Of a DNA stretch of 64,000 bases, positions 27,354 to 35,594 are shown in pieces. Made by a program: the position numbers and the translations under genes. Positions within the stretch are counted from its first letter, which is position 1. The number at the start of each line of letters is the position of its first letter. The notes beneath the pieces were generated by a model. The model made no database searches. It was not told the origin of the DNA and worked only from the letters and a program-made list of their open reading frames with translations. This DNA is from Kribbella amoyensis (GTDB lineage: Bacteria > Actinomycetota > Actinomycetes > Propionibacteriales > Kribbellaceae), in assembly GCF_007828865.1 (NCBI RefSeq), contig NZ_VIVK01000001.1, forward strand, positions 4,278,001 to 4,342,000. The letters run 5' to 3'.

Positions 27354-28808
27354 ATGTCCCGCCGTCCCAACATCCTGCTGCTGATGACCGACCAGCACCG
27401 TGCCGGTTTCACCGCCGGCTCCGGTCTGGACCTGGACACCATGCCGTGTCTGGACAAGGTCGCGGCCGCCGGTGCCGCCTTCGGCCGCGCGTACACGAGC
27501 TACCCGGCCTGTGTGCCCGCGCGGACCAGCCTGCTCACCGGCCGGTTCCCGACCGCCCACCGGGTCCGGCAGAACAGCGCCGCCAAGCACGCCCTGTACT
27601 CCGAGGACCTCCTCGACGTGCTGCGCGCCGCGGGGTACTCGCTGCACTTCTCCGGCAAGCCGCACATGTACCGGACGGCGGAGGACTTCGACAGCTTCCA
27701 CGGACCGTTCCTGCACGACCACGGTCCGGCGGAGTCGGCGACGGACGCGGCCTTCGACCAGTGGCTGCACGAGCTGGACCACGGGGTCTCGGCGGAACCG
27801 ACGCCGTTCCCGGTGGAGGCGCAGTTGCCGTACCGGATCGTGTCGGGCGCGATCGACGCGCTGGACTCGACCACCGAGGAGGACCCGTTCTTCCTCTGGG
27901 TCTCGTTCCCCGAACCGCACAACCCGTACCAGGTGCCGGAGCCGTACTTCAGCGAGTTCGCCGAGTCGGAGGTGCCCGAGCGGCTGGCCGGGCCGGAGGC
28001 GATTCCCGAGCTCGGCTGGCGGTACCGCTGGCTGCACGAGCTGACCACCGGCAAGCGGCCCGGGTACGACGACGCGTGGCGGCGGTACCGGGCCAACTAC
28101 CTCGGCATGCTGCGGCTGATCGACGACCAGATCGCCCGGTTGCTCGACCGGCTCGGTGATCGGCTGGACGACACGCTGGTGGTGTTCGTCAGCGACCACG
28201 GCGACTACGTCGGCGAGTACGGGCTGCAGCGCAAGGGCGCCGGCATGTCCGACTTCCTGATGCGGATCCCGTTCGTAATCAGCGGGCCCGGCGTCACGGC
28301 GGGGCCGCGGGACGAGCTGGTCTCGATGGTCGACCTGTTCCCGACCCTGTGCGAGCTGGTCGGGGCCGACCTGCCCGCCGGGGTCCAGGGCCGCAGCCTC
28401 GCCCCGGTCCTGGCCGGCGAGCCGGGGCCCGAGTCCGAGTTCGGCAGCATCTACGCCGAGCTCGGGTACGGCGGCGTCTCGTACGACGAGGACGACCGGC
28501 CCGCACTGCACTTCCCCTACGAGGGGCGCACGTATGACGAGCTGAACAGCGTCACCCAGAGCGGTGGCGAACGGATGGTGGTCAGCGGCGACCACAAGCT
28601 GATCGTGGACGACCGCGGCCGCCGCCGGCTGTACGACCTGCGCGCCGATCCGGCCGAGCTGGTCGACCTGTCCGACGACCCCGCCCACCGGGCCGTGTCC
28701 GACGCCCTGCAGGCCACCTTGGTGCGCTGGCTGATCCGCGTCGCCGACGACCTCCCGGTCGGGGTCTACACACCGAAGACGACCAAGCACAACTGGCGTT
28801 GGTCCTGA
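27354..28808 (+). CDS. Sulfatase (formylglycine-dependent), cytoplasmic
   Basis: 484-aa arylsulfatase-family hydrolase. The N-terminus NILLLMTDQHRAG supplies metal Asp13; the active-site signature CVPARTSLLTGR (C53) matches CxPxR and should be converted to formylglycine; the second metal site is VFVSDHGDYVGEYG. The C-terminal strand region ends with RRLYDLRADPAELVDL. No signal peptide is present, so it should act in the cytoplasm, presumably on sulfated sugars brought in by the ABC importer encoded next. ATG 27354 is preceded by GAGG. No formylglycine-generating enzyme is encoded in this window, so maturation depends on a gene elsewhere. Confidence 0.92.
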   Translation: MSRRPNILLLMTDQHRAGFTAGSGLDLDTMPCLDKVAAAGAAFGRAYTSYPACVPARTSLLTGRFPTAHRVRQNSAAKHALYSEDLLDVLRAAGYSLHFSGKPHMYRTAEDFDSFHGPFLHDHGPAESATDAAFDQWLHELDHGVSAEPTPFPVEAQLPYRIVSGAIDALDSTTEEDPFFLWVSFPEPHNPYQVPEPYFSEFAESEVPERLAGPEAIPELGWRYRWLHELTTGKRPGYDDAWRRYRANYLGMLRLIDDQIARLLDRLGDRLDDTLVVFVSDHGDYVGEYGLQRKGAGMSDFLMRIPFVISGPGVTAGPRDELVSMVDLFPTLCELVGADLPAGVQGRSLAPVLAGEPGPESEFGSIYAELGYGGVSYDEDDRPALHFPYEGRTYDELNSVTQSGGERMVVSGDHKLIVDDRGRRRLYDLRADPAELVDLSDDPAHRAVSDALQATLVRWLIRVADDLPVGVYTPKTTKHNWRWS

Positions 28809-28847
28809 GGGACCGGCGCCGGCGTACCTCACCCCTGGAGGCACACG

Positions 28848-30131
28848 ATGGCAGGACTCACCCGACGGTCATTTCTCGGGTTCGGAGCGGCGACCGCGGC
28901 GGCCGTGGCGCTGCCCGGTTGCGGCGGCGGTGACAGCGGCGGATCCGCCGACGGGCTGCGGGTCGCCTGGTACGGCGGCGATCCGGTGCACAAGGCGATG
29001 GACAAGGCGCTCGCCGACTTCACCGCCGACCACGCGGACCTGAAGCTCAGTACCGAGCGCGCCGCGTTCGGCGACTACTGGGACAAGCTGGCGACGCAGA
29101 CCGCCGGCCGCAAGGGCCCGGACGTTTTCCGGATGTCGATGAGCTACTACTCCGAGTACGCCCAGCGCGGCGCCCTGCTCGACCTGACCGACAAGGCCGG
29201 CAGCGCGATCAAGGTGGACACGCTCGACAAGGACGTCGCGGAGAGCGGCCGGATCGACGGCAAGCTGATGGGGATCGGGCAGTCCTCGATCACGCACGCG
29301 ACGTTCCGCAATCCGCAGCTGGTCGAGAAGCTCGGCGGCAAGCTGCCGGCCGAGTGGAGCTGGGACAGCTTCGCCACCTTCGCGAAGGACTTCGCGGGCG
29401 ACGCCGGCCCGGGCAAGTACGGCACCGGGGACGCCGGCGGGCAGTTCCAGATCTTCGAGGTCTGGTCCCGCGAGTACGGCACCGAGGTGTTCGCCGACGG
29501 CAAGCTGGCGGTCGCCAAGGACGTGATCGAGGGCTGGTTCGCGTACTGGCAGGACCTGCGCAAGGCGAAGGCGGCGCCGGGCGCGGATGTGACGGCGGAG
29601 GGTGGTTCGTTCGAGACCTCGCAGCTGTCGAAGGGCGCGTCGCCGATCGAGTTCGGCTGGGTCCAGCAGCTCGCCTTCTACCAGCCGCTGGTCAAGGACG
29701 CCGAGCTCGTCGTCGGTGCCGTCCCGGGCCGGACCGCGGGCTCGCTGAAGGGCCAGTTCCTCAAGGCGCTCGACTTCTGGTCGGTCTCCGGGACGACCAA
29801 GAACCCCGACGGCGCCGCCCAGGTGATCGACTTCCTGGTGAACGACGACCGCGCGGTGAAGGCGATCGGGCTCACCCTCGGGGTCCCGCCGTCGAAGAAG
29901 TCCCGCGACCTGCTCGCCGCCCAGCCGAACACCCCGGCCGGCCGCGCGATCGCGTACGTCGAGCAGATCGAGCAGCAGGTCGGCCCGTCGCCGCAGCCCT
30001 GGCCGAAGGGATACGGCGAACTGGGCACCGTGTTCACCCGGCTCAACCAGGACATCGGGTTCGGCCGGACCGACCCCGCGGCCGCGGCGGACAAGTTCGC
30101 CTCCGAGGCCGGCCGGGTCCTGGGCGCATGA
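28848..30131 (+). CDS. Sugar ABC transporter substrate-binding lipoprotein
   Basis: 427-aa extracellular solute-binding protein (family 1 type). It has a twin-arginine-like signal (TRRSFLGFGAATAAAVALPGC) with a lipobox Cys, so it is probably exported folded and lipidated. The body shows the usual SBP features: VAWYGGDPVHKAMDKALADF, FRMSMSYYSEYAQRGALLDL and EWSWDSFATFAKDF. It lies 39 bp after the sulfatase and overlaps the first permease by 4 nt. Context suggests sulfated oligosaccharides as ligands, which is an inference. Confidence 0.93.
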   Translation: MAGLTRRSFLGFGAATAAAVALPGCGGGDSGGSADGLRVAWYGGDPVHKAMDKALADFTADHADLKLSTERAAFGDYWDKLATQTAGRKGPDVFRMSMSYYSEYAQRGALLDLTDKAGSAIKVDTLDKDVAESGRIDGKLMGIGQSSITHATFRNPQLVEKLGGKLPAEWSWDSFATFAKDFAGDAGPGKYGTGDAGGQFQIFEVWSREYGTEVFADGKLAVAKDVIEGWFAYWQDLRKAKAAPGADVTAEGGSFETSQLSKGASPIEFGWVQQLAFYQPLVKDAELVVGAVPGRTAGSLKGQFLKALDFWSVSGTTKNPDGAAQVIDFLVNDDRAVKAIGLTLGVPPSKKSRDLLAAQPNTPAGRAIAYVEQIEQQVGPSPQPWPKGYGELGTVFTRLNQDIGFGRTDPAAAADKFASEAGRVLGA

Positions 30132-31039
30132 TCAGCAAGACCCTCCCCGGCCGGTTGCGGGAGAGCCTGCCCGCGTACGCGTTCCTGGCGCCGTGGCTGA
30201 TCGGGCTGTTCGGGCTCACCCTGATCCCGATGGTGTTGTCGCTGTACTACTCGTTCACCGACTACAGCCTGCTCGCCCCACCGGTCTGGGAAGGTCTGGC
30301 GAACTACCAGCGGATGCTGTCCGACGACCGGTACCAGCACTCGCTGGTGGTGACCTTCACCTACGTGTTGCTGTCGGTGCCGCTGGAGATGGTGTTCGCG
30401 CTCGCGGTCGCCGTCGTCCTGAACCAGGGGCTGAAGGCGGTCGCGTTCTACCGGGCCGTGTACTACGTGCCCAGTCTGCTCGGCGGCAGCGTCGCGATCG
30501 CGATCCTGTGGCGGCAGATCTTCGGCGCGGACGGCCTGGTGAACCAGGTGCTCGGCACGGTCGGCCTGGACGGGCCCGGCTGGATCTCCTCGCCGGACAC
30601 GTCGCTGTTCACGCTGGTCCTGCTGCGGGTCTGGCAGTTCGGCGCGCCGATGGTGATCTTCCTGGCCGGGCTGCGGCAGATCCCGGGGGACGTGCTGGAG
30701 GCCGCCGAGGTGGACGGCGCCGGGCGGGTCCGCCGGTTCGTCCACATCACGCTGCCGCTGTTGTCGCCGATCATCTTCTTCAACCTGGTCCTGCAGATCA
30801 TCGGCGCGTTCCAGGCGTTCACACCGGCCTTCATCGTGTCCGGCGGCAGCGGCGGCCCGTCCGACTCGACGCTCTTCTACACCTTGTACCTCTACCAGAA
30901 GGCGTTCGGCAGTTTCGAGATGGGCTACGCGGCCGCGATGGCCTGGGTCCTGCTGCTGATCATCGCCGGATTCACCGCGGCCAACTTCGTGATGGGCAAG
31001 CGGTGGGTCTTCTACGCCGACGAACGGGAGGCCCGATGA
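30128..31039 (+). CDS. Sugar ABC transporter permease 1 (MalF type)
   Basis: 303-aa permease of the CUT1 carbohydrate class. Six helices run from AYAFLAPWLIGLFGLTLIPM and SLYYSFTDYSLL to a final WVLLLIIAGFTAANFVMG. The cytoplasmic EAA loop reads DVLEAAEVDGAGRVRRFVHI. It starts with ATG overlapping the SBP stop (ATGA) and its own TGA overlaps the next permease start, so the three are coupled. No ATPase is encoded in the cluster, as is common where one shared MsiK-type ATPase serves several importers. Confidence 0.93.
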   Translation: MISKTLPGRLRESLPAYAFLAPWLIGLFGLTLIPMVLSLYYSFTDYSLLAPPVWEGLANYQRMLSDDRYQHSLVVTFTYVLLSVPLEMVFALAVAVVLNQGLKAVAFYRAVYYVPSLLGGSVAIAILWRQIFGADGLVNQVLGTVGLDGPGWISSPDTSLFTLVLLRVWQFGAPMVIFLAGLRQIPGDVLEAAEVDGAGRVRRFVHITLPLLSPIIFFNLVLQIIGAFQAFTPAFIVSGGSGGPSDSTLFYTLYLYQKAFGSFEMGYAAAMAWVLLLIIAGFTAANFVMGKRWVFYADEREAR

Positions 31040-31950
31040 GTACGCCGGTCCGCCAGCGCCCGCCCCGGACCGAGAGCGCGCCCAGGTCGGTACCACGGCG
31101 CACCCGCGCCGCGAACCGGCAAGGGCTGATGTCGCGCCGTACCGTCGCCCATGCCGCGATCATCCTGATCGGCCTGGTGATGGTCTACCCGTTGGTGTGG
31201 ATGCTCAGCAGTTCGTTCGAGCCGACGACCGAGATCTTCGGCTCCACCTCGCTGGTCCCGAAGTCGCCGAGCCTGGACAACTACTCGGCCGGCTGGTCGG
31301 GTCCGGGCGCGCCGTTCTCGGTGTACCTGCTGAACTCGTTGCTGATCTGCGCGCTGACGATCGTCGGCAACGTGCTGTCCTGCTCGCTCGCGGCGTACGC
31401 GTTCGCGCGGATGTCGTTCGTCGGCCGCCGGGTGCTGTTCGGGGTGATGCTCGGCACGATCATGTTGCCGGCGCACGTCACGCTGATCGCGCAGTACTCG
31501 ATCTTCCGCGACCTCGGCTGGGTGGACACCTACCTGCCGCTGGTGGTGCCGAAGTTCCTCGGGACCGAGGCGTTCTTCATCTTCCTGATGGTGCAGTTCA
31601 TCCGCGGGCTGCCGCGGGAGCTGGACGAGGCGGCCCGGATCGACGGCTGCGGGGTGTTCCAGATCTACCTGCGGATCGTGCTGCCGTTGCTGCGCCCGGC
31701 GCTGGTGACGACGGCGATCTTCTCCTTCATCTGGAGCTACAACGACTTCTTCACCGCGCTGATCTACGTGTCCGACCCGGCCAGACTGACCGTACCGCTG
31801 GCGCTGCGCACGTTCCTGGACTCGTCCGGGCAGTCGGAGTGGGGCCAGATGTTCGCGATGAGCCTGGTCACGATGGTGCCGGTGCTGGTGGCGTTCGTGC
31901 TGTTCCAGCGGCGCATCGTCGAGGGGGTCGCCACCACCGGCCTGAAGTGA
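31036..31950 (+). CDS. Sugar ABC transporter permease 2 (MalG type)
   Basis: 304-aa CUT1 permease. After a 30-residue basic N-terminus come six helices, starting HAAIILIGLVMVYPLVWML. The EAA loop reads ELDEAARIDGCGVFQIYLRI followed by VLPLLRPAL, and the end is VPVLVAFVLFQRRIVEGVAT. It pairs with permease 1 (4-bp overlap) to form the channel that receives ligand from the lipoprotein. It is followed 39 bp later by the LacI-family gene. Confidence 0.93.
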   Translation: MSTPVRQRPPRTESAPRSVPRRTRAANRQGLMSRRTVAHAAIILIGLVMVYPLVWMLSSSFEPTTEIFGSTSLVPKSPSLDNYSAGWSGPGAPFSVYLLNSLLICALTIVGNVLSCSLAAYAFARMSFVGRRVLFGVMLGTIMLPAHVTLIAQYSIFRDLGWVDTYLPLVVPKFLGTEAFFIFLMVQFIRGLPRELDEAARIDGCGVFQIYLRIVLPLLRPALVTTAIFSFIWSYNDFFTALIYVSDPARLTVPLALRTFLDSSGQSEWGQMFAMSLVTMVPVLVAFVLFQRRIVEGVATTGLK

Positions 31951-31989
31951 TCCGGCGGGTAGCCTGTCGGGCGTGATCGGCGAGGAGCG

Positions 31990-33015
31990 GTGCGGGTGAC
32001 GAGCAGACCGAGGCTGGCCGACGTGGCCGCGCGGGCGGGCGTGTCGATGAAGACCGTCTCGAACGTGATCAACGACTTCCGGCACGTCGCGCCCGAGACC
32101 AGGGCCAAGGTGCAGGCCGCGATCGACGAGATCGGGTACCGGCCGAACCTGTCCGCCCGCAACCTCGCACTCGGCCGGGCCGGCCTGATCGCGCTGGTGG
32201 TTCCCCAGCTCGACATGCCGTACTTCGCGGCGCTGTCCGGGCAGATCCTGGAGGCGGCCGCCCGGCACAACTGGGTGGTACTGATCCAGCAGACCGGGGA
32301 GGACACCTCGGTCGAGCGGGACGCGCTGGCCGGACACTTCCCGCAGCGGATCGACGGACTGATTCTGAGCTCGCCACGGATCCGGCCGGCCGATCTGCGC
32401 AAGCGGACCGACCGGACCCCGCTGGTGATGCTGGGGGAGCGGAACTTCCAAGGCATCGCGCAGCACGTCTCGATCGACAACGTCGCCGCCTCCGAGACCG
32501 CGGTGAACCACCTGATCGAGCGGGGCCGGCGGCGGATCGCGATCATCGGGACGCGACCGACCGACCGGCAGCACCCCCGGCTCGCGGGGTACCGGCGGGC
32601 CCTGCGCGCGGCCGGGCTGCCCGAGTCGGACGACCTGATCAGGCCGATCCGGAACAACCTCGGCGAGGAGGGCGAGCTGCAGATGGCCGCGTTGCTCGCC
32701 GAGCACCGGAACCGGCCGCCGGACGCGGTGTTCTGCGTGACCGACTGGGTGGCGCTGGGCGTCATCCGCGCACTGCAGACCCACGGCCTCCGGGTGCCGG
32801 ACGACGTCGCGGTGGTCGGGTTCGACGACATCCCGTACGGCCGCGCCGCGACTCCGACGCTGACCACGATCTCGCCCGACCGGGCCGCGATCGCCCGGTT
32901 GTCGGTCGAGTCCTTGCTCGCGCAGATGGAGGCCGCCGCGAGCGGGACGCCGTACGAGGTGTCCGAACAACCGGTCGGGTACGAGCTGGTCGTCCGCGAG
33001 AGCACGGGCGGTTAG
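31990..33015 (+). CDS. LacI-family transcriptional regulator
   Basis: 341-aa repressor. The N-terminal HTH is RLADVAARAGVSMKTVSNVI with hinge helix AIDEIGYRPNLSARNLA, followed by a periplasmic-binding-protein-like sensor domain (DGLILSSPRI, SIDNVAASETAVNHLIERG, AVVGFDDIPYGRAATPTLTT). It closes the sulfatase/importer cluster and most likely binds TTACAGCGCTGTAA at 27257, releasing it when a cluster substrate binds. GTG 31990 or GTG 31996 could start it; GAGGAG lies just upstream. Confidence 0.92.
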   Translation: MRVTSRPRLADVAARAGVSMKTVSNVINDFRHVAPETRAKVQAAIDEIGYRPNLSARNLALGRAGLIALVVPQLDMPYFAALSGQILEAAARHNWVVLIQQTGEDTSVERDALAGHFPQRIDGLILSSPRIRPADLRKRTDRTPLVMLGERNFQGIAQHVSIDNVAASETAVNHLIERGRRRIAIIGTRPTDRQHPRLAGYRRALRAAGLPESDDLIRPIRNNLGEEGELQMAALLAEHRNRPPDAVFCVTDWVALGVIRALQTHGLRVPDDVAVVGFDDIPYGRAATPTLTTISPDRAAIARLSVESLLAQMEAAASGTPYEVSEQPVGYELVVRESTGG

Positions 33016-33090
33016 GGTCGTGTCCGGCGATCCTCCGCCTGCCGCGCCGCGAGGGTAGTTGCGTCGGACCTCCGTGTGGCCGACTTGACC

Positions 33091-33105
33091 TTGTCACGGT
33101 GACAA
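33091..33105 (+). promoter_or_regulatory. MerR-type operator in promoter spacer
   Basis: Palindrome TTGTCACGGTGACAA (7-bp arms, one central base) placed directly after a TTGACC -35-like hexamer (33085-33090). A dyad sitting between -35 and -10 is the characteristic promoter geometry of MerR-family regulators, and the operon it precedes encodes a MerR protein. Confidence 0.6.
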
Positions 33106-33135
33106 CGTTTTGGCTGGGGACCGGAGGTGGTTCTC

Positions 33136-33801
33136 GTGAGTACGAGGTACAGCGACGCGCTGCAGGCGGCTGAAACGTCCGCGCGTCTGCGGGCGGCGAT
33201 GGCGGCAGGGACGCAGGTACCGGCTGGTGTGGAACTGGTCGAGGCGTTGGTGGTCCGGTGTGGCGTGGAGCCGGACTTCTTCGTGCGGGACATGCTGACT
33301 TGGGCGTTGGTCCAGCTGCCGGCGGAGCTGACGGTGCCGCGGGTCGTGGCGGAGTTGCGGTCCGGGAACGCCCAGGCCCGGAGTCAGGCCCTGCACACTT
33401 TGTCCAAGATCGGCGACCCGGCGACCTGGTCGGCGATCACCGTGGAGTTGCTGCACGATGCCGACGACGAGGTCGCGCGGACTGCCTGGCGGACGGCGGT
33501 CGGGCTGGTGCCGTACGGCGAGGAGGAGCAGTTGGCTGGAGAGCTGGTGACGGAGCTGGGGCGCGGTACACGGGACGTACAGCTGAGCCTCAGCCGCGCC
33601 CTGGTCGCGCTCGGTACGGCGGCCGAGGGCCCGCTGACCTCAGCGCTGTCGAGCGCGAGGCCGGAGGTGCGGGCGCACGCGCGGGCCACGGAGCAGCTGC
33701 TGCGGAATCCCGGCGCCGACCTCGGGACGGCGCTCGACGAGGCGAGGCGAGCCGTTGCTCTCGGCCCCCAACAGGTACGGGACCGGCGTGCTCATCGGTG
33801 A
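33136..33801 (+). CDS. HEAT-repeat protein
   Basis: About 221 aa, predicted all-helical, with HEAT-like repeats (VPRVVAELRSGNAQARSQAL, AITVELLHDADDEVARTAW, LTSALSSARPEVRAHARA). Such alpha-solenoids bind other proteins. GTG 33136 is favoured (GGAGG about 10 nt upstream), with GTG 33127 as alternative. Its 3' end overlaps the start of the MerR-HEAT gene by about 14 nt, so the two are translated together and may interact. No catalytic motif is seen and no function is assigned. Confidence 0.8.
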   Translation: MSTRYSDALQAAETSARLRAAMAAGTQVPAGVELVEALVVRCGVEPDFFVRDMLTWALVQLPAELTVPRVVAELRSGNAQARSQALHTLSKIGDPATWSAITVELLHDADDEVARTAWRTAVGLVPYGEEEQLAGELVTELGRGTRDVQLSLSRALVALGTAAEGPLTSALSSARPEVRAHARATEQLLRNPGADLGTALDEARRAVALGPQQVRDRRAHR

Positions 33802-34762
33802 GGTGGCTCGCCGGTCCGGGGTGAGTGCACGGATGCTCAGGCATTACGACCGCCTCGGGCTGGTGAGCCCGACCGGCCGGACCGTGGGCGGCTACCGCGA
33901 GTACGCCGCGGACGACATCCGGCGGATCTTCCACGTCGAGGCCTTGCGTTCGCTGGGGCTGACGCTGCGGGAGATCGGCCGTGCCCTCGACGATCCCGAA
34001 TTCACCCCGGGCGGACTGCTGGGTGAGCTGGTCCAGCGGACCGAGGAGCGGTTGCGCCAGGAGCAGGAGCTGCTCGACCGGCTCCAAGCGATCGACTCCG
34101 CCGGGCCGGACGACTGGCCCGATGTCCTCCGCGTCGTCGAGCTGCTCCGCGGCCTCGATTCGGTCGACGCCGCCCGTCGCCAGCAGGCCGCCCTCACCCC
34201 GGACGACGAACTGCCCAGCGAAGTACTGGCCGCCGCCCTGCTCACCGAGTCCGACCCCAACGTGGCCGGTGCCCTGCGCTGGGCCCTCGCACGGTCCACG
34301 GACGACGTCCTGGCGGCGCTGGCTCCCGCGCTTCGCTCGGCCGACCTGGTCATCCGCCGCCGTGCGATCGTCGCGATCGCCGAGGTGCCCGGCGCGGACG
34401 CGACCGCAGTCCTCACAGGTGCCCTGGAGGACCTCGATCTGACCGTCCGCAAACACGCCGCGATCGCCCTCGGCCGCCGCGGGGAGACCGCGGCTGTCCC
34501 GACCCTGATCACTCTCGTCGTCGAAGGTCTCAACGACGTCGAAGCCGCCGAGACGCTCGCGATGATCCCCGACGCCGGACCTGAGATCCTGGCCGTACTC
34601 CGCGCCGAGCTGGCCGCTCCAGGAACCGCGCCCGACGCACGGATCCGCCTCGCCCAGGCCCTCGGCGAGCTTCCCCAAGGCCTCACCCGCGAGACCCTCC
34701 AGTCCCTCGTCCGGGACCCGGAACACGCGGTCGCCCTGACCGCCAAGGCCCTGCTCGCCTGA
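33788..34762 (+). CDS. MerR-family regulator fused to HEAT repeats
   Basis: About 324 aa. Residues ~1-70 are a MerR HTH (IGEVARRSGVSARMLRHYDR then GGYREYAADDIRRI), followed by the typical helix HVEALRSLGLTLREIGRAL and a coiled linker. Residues ~140-320 are HEAT-type repeats (VAGALRWALARSTDDVLAAL, LVIRRRAIVAIAEVPG, TAVLTGALEDLDLTVRKHAA). The effector domain of a normal MerR sensor is thus replaced by a solenoid, suggesting it responds to a protein partner, perhaps the HEAT protein encoded just upstream. GTG 33788 is chosen; TTG 33755 is possible. It probably autoregulates via the dyad at 33091. Confidence 0.85.
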   Translation: MLIGEVARRSGVSARMLRHYDRLGLVSPTGRTVGGYREYAADDIRRIFHVEALRSLGLTLREIGRALDDPEFTPGGLLGELVQRTEERLRQEQELLDRLQAIDSAGPDDWPDVLRVVELLRGLDSVDAARRQQAALTPDDELPSEVLAAALLTESDPNVAGALRWALARSTDDVLAALAPALRSADLVIRRRAIVAIAEVPGADATAVLTGALEDLDLTVRKHAAIALGRRGETAAVPTLITLVVEGLNDVEAAETLAMIPDAGPEILAVLRAELAAPGTAPDARIRLAQALGELPQGLTRETLQSLVRDPEHAVALTAKALLA

Positions 34763-34769
34763 CCGGCAG

Positions 34770-35594
34770 TCACTTGACGGCCCCTTGCATCAGTGCCTTG
34801 ACGAAGTTGCGTTGGAAGATCAGGAAGATCACCAGGGACGGCAGGATGATCAGGAGGGAGCCGGCGCACAGGAGCACTGTGTCGGTGCCGTACTGGCCTT
34901 GGAAGGCACCCAGCCCACCGGCCACGGTCCGTTTCGTCGGGTCGTCGACGAGCACGAGGGGCAGCAGGTACTGGTTCCAGCTGGCGAGGAAGAAGAGCAC
35001 GGACAGCGCCGACCACGCCGAGGTGGCGAGCGGCAGGTGGATGCGGCGGAACGTCTGCCAGGTGGTGGCGCCATCGACCTTCGCCGCTTCGGTGAGCGCC
35101 GGTTCGACGCCGAGAAAGTGCGCGCGCATCCAGAAGACTCCGAACGGCATGAGCAGGCCGATGAGGGGCAGGACGATCGCCAGTCGCGTCCCGAGCAGTC
35201 CCATGCTTCGCAGGTCGTAGTACAGCGGGGTGATCAGCGCCTCGAACGGCAGGGTGAGCCCGACGAGGAGAAGGCCGTAGATCGCCCTGCCGAAGGGCAC
35301 GTTCAGCTGAGCGAGCGCGTAGCCCGCGGCGGTGGCCATGGCGACCGTGGCCGGGACGACGCCCAGGACGATGAGCGCGCTCGAGCGGAACAGGGCGATG
35401 AGATTGGCCGCGCTCCAAGCGTCGACGAAGTTGTGCCAGTGCGGGTCGCTCGGCCAGCTGAGGCCTTGCGGCGTGCTACCTGGAGCGGCGAGTGCCGTGG
35501 TGAACATGCTCAGCAGCGGCACGATCGCGAACAACATCAGCGCGAGCAGGATCGCGGTACGCGTTACTCGGTGGGCGAGCCCCGATGTGGTCAT
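34770..35594 (-). CDS. Sugar ABC transporter permease (MalG type), second cluster
   Basis: 274-aa CUT1 permease with six helices (ILLALMLFAIVPLLSMFTTAL, IYGLLLVGLTLPFEALITPL, LPLIGLLMPFGVFWMRAHFL). The EAA loop is ALTEAAKVDGATTWQTFRRI and the end IILPSLVIFLIFQRNFVKAL. ATG 35594 overlaps the stop of the partner permease by 4 nt. It is the last gene of a minus-strand operon: esterase, binding lipoprotein, two permeases. There is no ATPase. It converges on the MerR-HEAT gene, with only 7 bp between stops. Confidence 0.93.
   Translation of the reverse strand: MTTSGLAHRVTRTAILLALMLFAIVPLLSMFTTALAAPGSTPQGLSWPSDPHWHNFVDAWSAANLIALFRSSALIVLGVVPATVAMATAAGYALAQLNVPFGRAIYGLLLVGLTLPFEALITPLYYDLRSMGLLGTRLAIVLPLIGLLMPFGVFWMRAHFLGVEPALTEAAKVDGATTWQTFRRIHLPLATSAWSALSVLFFLASWNQYLLPLVLVDDPTKRTVAGGLGAFQGQYGTDTVLLCAGSLLIILPSLVIFLIFQRNFVKALMQGAVK

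Noticed and set aside
26235..28844. Minus-strand open frame of nearly 870 codons opposite mscR, the MBL gene and the sulfatase
   Set aside because: It spans terminators and an operator region and covers genes with intact catalytic motifs.
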